Shown here: positions 55,598-64,000 of the stretch, one piece after another
How positions within the stretch are numbered: the first letter of the stretch is position 1
Layout: every line of letters begins with the position of its first letter
Source of the DNA: Xiphias gladius
Taxonomy: Eukaryota; Chordata; Actinopteri; Istiophoriformes; Xiphiidae
Length of the DNA: 64,000 nt
Reading direction: 5' to 3'
Assembly (NCBI RefSeq): GCF_016859285.1
Contig: NC_053420.1
Location: forward strand, 9,186,001-9,250,000
The notes under the pieces: generated by a model
Told to the model about the DNA's origin: nothing
Database searches by the model: none
What the model saw: the letters and a program-made list of their open reading frames with translations, nothing else
Position numbers and translations under genes: made by a program

Positions 55598-56614
55598 TTT
55601 ATTAAATAACATTATTACAATAAGCCTTGAAATGCAACAAAGGCAGTGTTCAGAAAAATAAATGAATTTTACAAAATACTGGAACCAAAAAACACATAAA
55701 TATAAAAACCTAAGTTAGCTCAAATCAGACCAAATCATCAGAAATGGACAGAGAAACCTCCAGAGTGGTGAACTACATTTGGTTGAATATTTTGTCAAAA
55801 CATGGTACGTTAACACTAAATGGCAAGAACTACATACACTCCTATTCCAAAGTGCGACACTTCTACGTAGTACCTGACACCTGGAATCGATGTTTCGAAG
55901 TCACTAAAATATGGACAGTCTGTTGTGTAAGACCGCTGTTATGACATTTAATAGGATTCAAATAAAAGTGATTTTATTCTTTTAATGCTATCAGTGTAAC
56001 CTGATAGATACACAAGTGTCACTTGAGCAGATAGTTGATATCTCACAAAGTGTAACTCTTTGAATTAAAATTGGATTTTTGCCTTAAAGAAACTAGATAT
56101 TCTCATCATGACTAATACAGCAATACAATACAATACAATACAATACTGCACAATAAAGCCAAAACATGACACAGTTTAACATCTTTCAATGATGTTAGTG
56201 ATCTTTAAACACCTTCATCATCGAGGTGTACCATCATCCCCTCAAAAAAAAGTCATAACCCTCCGGTCACTGGGGTTCTTTGAAGCGGTGTCAGTCTTTG
56301 TTTAATTCACAGAAATCCAGATGTTTCCAATGAATTACCAAGACAGAAATCAGGACTTTCGAGTGCCATCCCCTTGCATGATCAGACGACAATACGAGAC
56401 TAGTTTTGCTTCTTCCTCCTGTGGGGAATCACACGCCCATGAAGGCGACAGCGCAGCAGCAGGCATTGCCACGTTCAGGGATTCAACATTCGTTATTGGC
56501 GCCTATTGCAGGAAGTGTTGAAGGCAAGTCCAAAGACATGGGTTGGTCTGATGTTAGCGTGGGCGTGTTCCATACTGATCTCAGCGTACGTAGGCTACCC
56601 GGGGCATCTGTCTG
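55598..56614 (-). other. tulp1: tulp1 3' UTR (probable)
   Basis: Downstream of the tulp1 stop, with minus-strand AATAAA at 55973-55978 and 55598-55603 as candidate poly(A) signals. It includes a (CAATA)n microsatellite at about 56120-56146. Confidence 0.4.
56120..56146. repeat. (CAATA)n microsatellite
   Basis: Five units of a pentanucleotide in the probable tulp1 3' UTR. Confidence 0.9.
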
Positions 56615-56748
56615 TTATTCACAGGCAATTTTGCCGTCGAAGCTGGAGAGCGCGATGGCAAAGGCCTGCACGGCACACAGGGGGTAGTTGAAGTCCAGTG
56701 TGAAAATGTCATCCGCTATCCGTCCAAACTGCATCACAATGTAGTCCA
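56615..56748 (-). CDS. tulp1: tulp1 last exon and stop
   Basis: 134 nt: [40 protein letters not shown] and ACE, then TAA at 56615-56617. Ends exactly as the family does. Acceptor TTCCAG. Confidence 0.96.
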
Positions 56749-59700
56749 CTGGAAAAGGCAAGGAACTGTTAGATGGACCGAAAGCCCTGGTATATACAAC
56801 TTACACTTTATATCACATGGTGGGCTTCATCATCTGTTTGAGTGATGACTTTTTGGCATCCAGACATGTCCCAGGTGACTTTTACAGAAATGATTTTATT
56901 CAGACGTGACAGGACATCTACCGACAGAGCTAAGTGCTCCTGCGATACGGTTTGAGAGAGGCACTGATATCGCTGCTGGAAAATAGTGGTGATTTGAAAA
57001 GTAAAATGATAAGAGAGAAGAAGAGTTTTCTGTTCTCTCATAGGCTGGATCCCTGATGGATTAAAAAAAAAAAGTTTTACCATATGAATTGTAAATTAAA
57101 GACCATCATTCATAGAATTCTGCTGCTTATTTTATAATGTCCATACGGTGCACAAGCACACCGTAGAATGATAAGACGTGATGTTGGCATGGATGAATGT
57201 TGAAAATATAAGGAGGGAGAGACAGCCGGTCTAATTATTATTGTGGCTGTATTTTGGTTGCCCCACACCAGAAGGTGGAAATTGATTTTTACAGACTGAT
57301 GTGATGAGAGGAATCGGCCTAACAACATAAAATGAGCTCATTCGCAGTATTTCATAGTTTACTAAACTTATTATAACTTTATTATAACTTTATAATTTAT
57401 AACTTCTCTGAAGTTATTTTGTATTCTTTGAGCATATCTTACCTTGTGCCGCTGTGGCAGTTACATTAATTTGACAGCATTTGATTCGGACTTGTATCGT
57501 GTCAGGAAAGTGGAAATCTTACCACTAGATCTGAACTAGTAAGACTGCTGTATTGACTTTTACATTGTTCACACATACAGTAAGACCAACATGTAAAATT
57601 AACATCACATTTACACAACAAGGTGCATATGTGAAACGGGCTGTAGATAGACAGACACACAGACAGATAAGCCGTACTCACAGTCTTTGTTATGGACTAT
57701 CTGGAAGTTCTTGATGGAGGCCTGGGTGACCCTGCCGTTGAAGTTGAGCACATGAGACGCTGTTTCTTCGTTCCACACTGGCGTCTTGTTGTGAAGCTCG
57801 ATCAGATTTTCCATCCTTCTATTCTGGTGTCTTATCAACAAGCCGTCACATTCCTGTGAAGAATTGGCAAAACACAAGTCGCTGAACACCAGCAAAGAGT
57901 AACATGATTTTACACATTGGCCTTGTGTTGCTCTCATAATAAACGCACAGCATTCCTTAAATAAAGCTGTGGGCTGTATGCATATTATTTGTTGACGCTG
58001 TGAAAAGCAGGGGATTCTGGGAGTCCTGATCTTGCTACTGAGTCATCTGATGGTCTCACACGCAGGAATCAACAACTCACAATATCCTCAGTTGGAGGTG
58101 CCTTTGTGAAACTCCCCGATGAAATGCACTTTCTCAGCTAAAAAGGGTTTGTTCTCTTCATTCTATTTCACTTTACTCCATTTTATTCCTCTCTTTGTTA
58201 ACTATATAGTGTGACCAAGGTGGGTCTTGTAATTTCATGTTTTGATTATCAGGTATATCTGAGAAAAGAGGAAGACAGACTTTTGGAATTATGTTCTGGA
58301 TGCTTGTGTGTGTATTTATATACTTGTTTTCCCTGTAAAAGAAACCCTTAACATACAGTAAACCAAAGCCTTATTATGTAAGAACATATATATTGCCCCT
58401 GGTGTCCTGGTCTCTTCTATTACTCGACATTTATTTTGTCTTAATGTTCTACTAAAGGCAATGCAAATAAAACAATACAATAAAAGTAAATACAAATACA
58501 AGTGAAATGAAACAACAGAAACAAAAACAAAACAAAAAAATGATCTTACATTTCTTGGTCGGAGTGGTAGTCGCTCGTTGTCCTTGTTCATCCCTGGAAT
58601 GATGACTGTCATCCTTCTGGGCCCTTTCATTCCTAAGACATTTGTTTCCTGATGACAGAAATAAGTCAAATCTGAATTTTCACATTTTCCGCTTTTATTT
58701 TAAAAACCAAACGTACCCGAAAACGGCACTCATGAAAAGCACTGTAGACAATGAACAGCGAGCTGTAAAACAACTTACATAGATGATGCCTGCTAACTCC
58801 TGCCGTGCATTTGACATGTCTGGAAGAGCTCTTTCTGGATTCAGAGCATTGTCAAATACGGTGAACTTAGTCCCCATTAAATTTGACCTGGGCGATGTAT
58901 AAAAGAATTTTTTGAATTAAAAACTGACAGCAAACGAATGAGGAAAAATAGAGCTGGTATTACATATGTTCTGTGCTGCTTTTGAATGAATGAATTGATT
59001 TTTGAAGTGCAGTGTACCTCAGCTTTCCAACAAAATTCTCTCCACCTCTTGATAAATCTGTGGCATCAATTGAGATGAGGTAATTTGAAGTTGTGCTTTT
59101 CTTTCTTTTCCTCCCAGCCAACAGGAATGTCTACAAAGAAAAAACAAGACAAAGGCAAGCAGTCCTTTTAGAATAAAAGAAAGAGAGCAATCTAACATAC
59201 ACACATCCCTAAACCCGCACTAAATCAAATAATTAAGTTATTATAACTACTGACATGAATGCTGTTGTATCTTGTTTAGTGGTTTGGAACTTGTTTTGGT
59301 GTAAATCTGGCTACGTGTTCTTACATGAGAACTGCTCATTATACATATCTATTAACATTATAAACTGTCAAATTCCGGTAGAGATAAATCCCCGACCTTT
59401 TTTTCATTGTCTAGATGAAGGTAATACAGAGGGTAGAGGCTCTTATCCATCCCTCTCTGGTCCCGAGTCACTCTGCATTTGATGGTCACTCCCTGCGTGG
59501 CCGGCTGCATCACAAACTTCTCCAAGTTGTCGAACTCAATCTCAGGTGATGGAGATCTCTCCTGATCAAGAAGCATAAATAGGTACGCTCTGATTAAAAC
59601 CCCTAATGTTTGCTGCATGGTTCATTTGCAATAGAATTAAAATTAGTTCGCTTGGCTGTATAACATGGCGTGAAGTGACTAAATGGTTTTGTTTTGTGGG

Positions 59701-62700
59701 TGTACTGTGTGATTTTGACATACCTTTTTCTTCTTCCCTTTGCCCTTTTTCTTCTTTGACTTTTCTTCTTTTTCAGAGTCAGAATTGTCACTCTCTTCTG
59801 CCTTTCCTGGAACACAACAGATGACATGTTATATGCCCGCCAGTGACTCTAGCAGAGGAATAAGGTACTGGTGAACTTGCCTTTCTTCTTTGTCTTCTTG
59901 TCTTTGTCCTTGTCTCCTGATGCTTGGAACATGGACGCAGAGCCAGCGGTGGATTTCTTCTTCGATTTGGTCGACTTTGTCTCTTCTTCACTTTCGTCAC
60001 TCTCTGATTTGGCAGCTGCTCAAGGAACAGGTATAAAGATTTTCAAGTAAAGCTCACACGTTTGTATGAATTGTAACTAGGGTACTTGGGCTGTTGTTGA
60101 AATAAAGTCCACATTTTATCATTTCAGCATCAAGGTTCAAGCTGTACTGTAAAAGTCAGCTATGATGCATGGTCTCAAATTCAGTAAAGGGGGCTTACAA
60201 AAGGCCAAACCATAAAGTTTTGAGTTGTGACGGTTTATCAAGATGTAATCACCTTTCTTCTTGCTTTTTGAGTCTTTTTCTCCATTTATCTGGAACATTG
60301 AAGCTGGCTCCTTTTTCTTCTCCTTCTCCTTTGACTTGGACTTTTTTTCTTTTCCATCAGAATTTTTGTCTTCTGAGAAATGAGAAACAAGTAAAATCTG
60401 AAAAGTGTTATCCATTCTTGAAACGATACCAAACTGCAGAATCAAGTGATAATGTAAATCTCCCTCCTTCAGGCACTAAATTAGTCAGTGGACTTGGGGA
60501 GAAGTGGAGTGAGAGCCAAACCAATTTAAACTGTAATTAATCAGCAAGCAAAGATTTGAGACCGTGACAGATTGTAAAGAGCGCAACAAATTCGTATCAT
60601 GCAATCCTGATTTTATGTGTGCTCGGTTTGAAATCTGCTCTCACTGTTTCTCCCAGCAGTTTCGTCAGATTCTGAGCACTTGAGATTGTGAGAGGGATTT
60701 GGGCTTCACCGGGACTCGCCCGTATCCGGCTATTAGGTTAGGGTCATATCTTTTACAGTTAAAGTGTTGTAGTTCAAGGCAAAAGCTAATGAAGCACACT
60801 GGGAGGAAGACTGACATTTCTTATATTTTCTCTGCTCTCAGTTGGACGTCATATGTAAGGCATCCATGCCAAAACTGAAAGTGCCTAACTTGGAAGATGT
60901 CAAGGAGCAGGATGCCAAGTTCCCCACTCAGATCAAGTGGCACAAGTCTTGTGCCCTCAAAACCTCGATTACTGTCAACTCTCTCTCTTAAAACTTGTTC
61001 CATGATATTGAATCTGTCCCAATATGCTCTCACATCTCTACATGATGGCTAATTACTCCTCAAGCAGTCCGTGCTGCCTGTATATTTTTGGCATTGACGA
61101 ACTTAAGATATTGCAAGAGTGTGGTTAAATTCTCCTGAGGTAAGCACTTTAGCATGTAATACTTCCTCAAAATAGGTCTAGTGCTGGTAAATATTTGACT
61201 GGTGAGGCAAACTCCCAACTAGTTATAGCGTGTGCCATTCTCTCACCATACCCTTTGTCATCAAACTGCTGCCTCTTTAAACAGTCAGCAGTTGTCTTTG
61301 ATTTGTAGTTGTGTTTCTGTCCTTCGGATGAACCTAAGTCCAATATTCACTCTCCTTTAAGCTCTGTTATAGTCTCCACCACATCCTGAGGGAAATATCT
61401 GGCTCTTTAGCTGCCAAATGCTCTGCCATTTGGTGATGGACAAGTAGTGTACAGTGAGATTTTTTTTTTTTTTGGTTTAGTTTTTTTTTTTTAAGGCTTA
61501 TTATCTTTAAACAGCAGTTTGCTGCGTCCAAAAACGAGTTGGATGATAATTTTCTGTCAGTTTTTCACTATAAGTGACTCTATTTCACACACAAGTGAAA
61601 GTAGTTCATTGTTATTATAAAAATATTGATTATATCTATTTCAGAAAGGATTTTGTGCTTTATCATATCAGTTCGATGGGGCCAAAGGTGCAATCCTTTA
61701 TGCATAATTTGCACACAAAAAAAAGTTTTAAAAAAATCTTAAACTGCAAACTATAAGTGTGAAATGTTCATGAATTAAAGAGTTAACCCTTTCATGATGG
61801 TGGTTCTGGAGCAACATTGCAATGTGATATACTTTCGACTGCCTGATGAAAGTAGTGGGGGATGTCCAAATCCAAACACACTTGCAATCCCTTCGCCTAT
61901 TGTGTTTGTTTGTTCTTGGTCATACACAGTTAGAGCTGAACATTGGACTCAAACTTTTACAATCAAGCTTTTATAGATGAAGAGAGAACTGGAGTCTTCC
62001 TGAAACCGAATCTTACTGTATAATGTATGATTCTACATCTGAATTGAAATAAAAATAAAGTTGTTAATTCAGAAATATATAAACACTGATATTTTTCTGA
62101 TATAGTACAGCATGGAAAGCTTTCCACAGTAGTTATATAAGTATATTGCCATAGCTCAGAGCATAAAGTAGGCTACTGACATAATTTATTCTATTTCCAT
62201 GGTTACCACAAACAGAGCACCTGGCTTCCCCTCAGGGAGCCACAAGCACACGTTTGTGCAGATATTTCTGAAATGACTGACGGCTGATCAGAGGCGGAGG
62301 GAGGTTAAGTTAAGCTCAGAGGCAAGAGCTCTGGAGATGATCCAACCAACAGTCTGGGCTATATCTCACAGAAAATCAGTAGTGAGGAGATAAATAGCTC
62401 AGATTCAAGTGTCTATCTCTGTACCGGGACTCACTTGACTTTAGCTCATGTCAAAGTTGTAACTGCACACTGTAAAAGTCTTGAGCGGCAGCTGTTTCAG
62501 AATCTTATTGTTATTCCCAAAGAAACAAGTTGTCCATCTGGTAGAATGTTTACCATCTTCGCCGTCTTATTTTAGTGTGCTAGCATGCTGACATTTGCTA
62601 ATTATTTGGCTATAAACCAAAGTATTGCAGAAATCAAATTTTTGGCCTGAGAATGGCTCGAGATGAAAAGTTAAGGGATCACCAGAGTGATATCAGTTCA

Positions 62701-64000
62701 TCCTGAGGGGGGCACGACTGTACCAAATTTCACGGTGATCCATTCAATACCACAAATGCCAACATGAGGTTGGCGTCGGAGGAAAAGCCAGGGAATCACC
62801 AGAGTCAATAGGTGTTGAGATATTTCAGTCTGGACCAAAGCGGTGGAGCAACAGACCGACAGCCCACCACTGCAGTTCTTACAGACATGATGCTACGATG
62901 GCTAAAAAGTTAAGGTCTCAAAAAATGTACTGGGACCTAAGAAACAGTATTTGTACCAAAACTTCCAGTCATCTTTTAAAATCCTCTCCAAGTGAAACTA
63001 AAGTGGTGGATGCCATAGCCTGGAAAGATGCCCTCTTATCTCTCTTTAATTTCAGTTTTTCAAGCTGGAAATTTACTCAAGGCTTCATGTGTCATCATTC
63101 AATCTTTTTGTTACTATGGCTAATTAGTTAGCAGGCTTGTTGGCTAATCGGTGTTTTCTATTTAGAGTTATTCCAATAGAAAACTTGCTCTATTGTTTGG
63201 AAAAAGAAAAACAGTGTTTCCAGACCTCCTGCAAAGTAAAACTTACAGCCTCAGAGGAATGAGGCCAAACAGTCCTGGGTTGACGACTTCCATTTTTTAA
63301 TTGTAAGTGTTAAGTGGCATTAAACAAGAACATTGTCAGGATTGCACCAGTTTTAATTACATTTTCCACAGTAATCCCTTACGGGCAAGTTACTCACATA
63401 ACTGTTGTGCTTTGTTGCCTCTCCTACCAAGTCAGTGTTTCCACTCACTCACCATTACACAATAAAATCATCTAATCCTCTTAACAACGTTAGTCTGGTT
63501 TTATAACCCTTGTTTTGATCACACTGCTAATGCCTTTGGAAAACTGTTTTCCTGCTTCTTGCCATACCTTTAGATTTGGATGTCTTGTCTTTGGCAGAAC
63601 TTGCAGATTGAGAGCTGTCCTTTGTTGTCTTTTTCTTTGTTTTCTTCTTTGGGGTGTCCTCATCATCGTCGTCATCATCATCGTCATCTGTGCCTGAACC
63701 TAAAGTGTTGGCAAACATTTTCATCAAACTAATTTTGGCCTTTTCTGGGATGATTGCCAAAATATATTAATATTTAGTGTTTATTTGTATGATTTATTTG
63801 TATATATCAGGAATTAATTAAATTCTCAGAGGTCTTTACACACCCCAGTTTCAACACAATTCCTATATTTCCTTTGAAAGAAAAGCCATTAATGACTCAC
63901 CTTTCTTCTTTTTTGGAGCACTTTTGGCTTTCTTTTTTGGTTCTTTCTCTTTTCCTTTTTCCTTTTCTGGTTCCTCCTTATCTTTTTCAGGTTTCTTTTT
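56615..64000 (-). CDS. tulp1: tubby-like protein 1 gene (5' part missing), gene-level span
   Basis: Phosphoinositide-binding tubby-family protein of photoreceptors, needed for transport of proteins such as rhodopsin to the outer segment; mutations in the human gene cause retinal degeneration. Eleven coding exons lie in the window. The N-terminal part is a run of Lys/Glu/Asp/Ser-rich segments typical of TULP1. The tubby domain (59561 to 56615) runs from [20 protein letters not shown] through [60 protein letters not shown] and the tubby signature [14 protein letters not shown], ending [23 protein letters not shown]-like and RPRN segments favour TULP1 over TUB or TULP3. The start codon lies beyond the right edge. 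Confidence 0.94.
56749..57681 (-). other. tulp1: tulp1 last intron
   Basis: 933 bp; nothing recognised beyond an A-run near 57060-57072. Confidence 0.55.
57682..57853 (-). CDS. tulp1: tulp1 exon with tubby signature
   Basis: 172 nt encoding [20 protein letters not shown] and [20 protein letters not shown], the tubby signature 1. Acceptor TCACAG, donor GTGAGT. Confidence 0.95.
57854..58549 (-). other. tulp1: tulp1 intron between the RPRN exon and the tubby-signature exon
   Basis: 696 bp, AT-rich; no repeat or extra exon recognised. Confidence 0.5.
58550..58648 (-). CDS. tulp1: tulp1 exon, tubby domain
   Basis: 99 nt, 33 codons: [20 protein letters not shown] then [13 protein letters not shown] (human NERVPIRPRN). 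Acceptor ATCAG, donor GTAAGA. Confidence 0.95.
58779..58887 (-). CDS. tulp1: tulp1 exon, tubby domain
   Basis: 109 nt encoding [20 protein letters not shown], then [11 protein letters not shown]. Acceptor GCCCAG, donor GTAAGT. Confidence 0.95.
59018..59130 (-). CDS. tulp1: tulp1 exon, tubby domain
   Basis: 113 nt encoding [20 protein letters not shown] then [17 protein letters not shown]. Acceptor TTGTAG, donor GTACAC. Confidence 0.95.
59397..59561 (-). CDS. tulp1: tulp1 exon, start of tubby domain
   Basis: 165 nt encoding [40 protein letters not shown] and LDNEKK, the first strand region of the tubby barrel. Acceptor ATCAG, donor GTCGGG. Confidence 0.94.
59724..59806 (-). CDS. tulp1: tulp1 short charged exon
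   Basis: 83 nt encoding [20 protein letters not shown] then GKGKKKK. Acceptor TTCCAG, donor GTATGT. Confidence 0.87.
59881..60015 (-). CDS. tulp1: tulp1 charged exon with SMFQ module (2), GC donor
   Basis: 135 nt encoding [20 protein letters not shown], then [20 protein letters not shown]. The donor is AAAG|GCAAGT, a GC-AG intron; no GT donor nearby keeps the frame. Confidence 0.86.
60253..60372 (-). CDS. tulp1: tulp1 charged exon with SMFQ module (1)
   Basis: 120 nt encoding [20 protein letters not shown], then [19 protein letters not shown]. Acceptor TCTCAG, donor GTGATT. Phase 1 on both sides, the same as the next exon, which carries a similar ASMFQ module. Confidence 0.88.
61348..61560. 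repeat. CATTCACTCTCCTTT-type repeat (copy 2)
   Basis: Parallels 46725-46965 through GGGAAATATCTGGCTCTTTA, then diverges around T-runs. Confidence 0.55.
62480..62850. repeat. GTTGAGATATTTCAG-type fish repeat
   Basis: Shares phrases with the fragment at 13555-13750 (CATTAGGATTCATC/CAGTTCATCCTGAGGGGGGC, TGTCTGTAC/CGACTGTACCAAATTT, GTTGAGATATTT). It appears partly duplicated, as CACCAGAGT occurs twice. Confidence 0.55.
63568..63699 (-). CDS. tulp1: tulp1 exon with poly-aspartate run
   Basis: 132 nt encoding [20 protein letters not shown] and a Lys/Ser/Thr-rich tail. Acceptor TTTAG, donor GTATGG; phase 1 on both sides. Confidence 0.85.
63901..64000 (-). CDS. tulp1: tulp1 charged exon, cut by window edge
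   Basis: Encodes [20 protein letters not shown] and [13 protein letters not shown] before donor GTGAGT at 63895-63900. Extends beyond 64000. Confidence 0.85.

Larger units (their letters stand above)
60373..63567 (-). other. tulp1: tulp1 3.2-kb intron with repeats
   Basis: Holds a CATTCACTCTCCTTT-type repeat (about 61348-61560) and a repeat near 62480-62850 with GATCACCAGAGTGATATCA, TACCAAATTTCACGGTGATC and GTTGAGATATTTCAGTCTGG. A short plus-strand open piece at 60841-60990 is not assigned. Confidence 0.5.

Noticed and set aside
60841..60990. Short plus-strand open piece ([20 protein letters not shown])
   Set aside because: It reads like protein and is preceded by a CTCTCAG acceptor-like sequence, but it is isolated, antisense to tulp1, and no family is recognised.

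Overview
The window looks like nuclear DNA of a ray-finned fish, probably a percomorph teleost. It holds spliced genes with short exons, GT-AG introns (one GC-AG), long AT-rich introns, CA/TG microsatellites, and several interspersed repeat families that I recall as common in percomorph genomes. Species was not determined. I found no bacterial, plasmid, CRISPR, rRNA or tRNA features.

Four protein-coding genes lie in a row, all on the minus strand. From left to right: (1) pkp1, plakophilin-1, from 9279 leftwards, cut by the left edge after ten coding exons; (2) smpd2, neutral sphingomyelinase, complete in ten coding exons (17605 to 12535, 443 codons); (3) tead3, a TEA-domain transcription factor of the Hippo/YAP pathway, complete (39394 to 24481, about 430 codons); (4) tulp1, tubby-like protein 1, with its tubby domain complete at 59561 to 56615 and its charged N-terminal region running off the right edge. 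Exons were placed by matching translations to remembered family sequences and by checking splice signals and reading phase at every junction; phases close throughout all four genes. TEAD3 and TULP1 are also neighbours on human chromosome 6p, so that pair is an old linkage. The genes do not form one pathway: they serve desmosomal adhesion, sphingomyelin hydrolysis, Hippo-pathway transcription and photoreceptor trafficking.

The most interesting locus is tead3. It has two adjacent 63-nt exons, each encoding the last helix of the DNA-binding TEA domain: one TEAD3-like (KKVREYQ) and one TEAD1/2/4-like (RRKSREIQ). They are in the same phase and 142 bp apart, which suggests mutually exclusive splicing that would switch the recognition helix. 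The gene also has a 12-nt microexon (AMNL), a possible 57-nt in-frame cassette exon, UG repeats beside two regulated-looking acceptors, and an ATT start codon in a strong Kozak context with an in-frame stop upstream.

Non-coding sequence consists of a probable pkp1 promoter near 9.65 kb, a repeat-rich smpd2/tead3 intergenic region (19.9-22.4 kb), a long tead3 first intron (39.5-52.7 kb) with G-rich and CA-repeat tracts, a LINE remnant at 54 kb, and dispersed terminal-inverted-repeat elements including a foldback element that fills most of the last tead3 intron.
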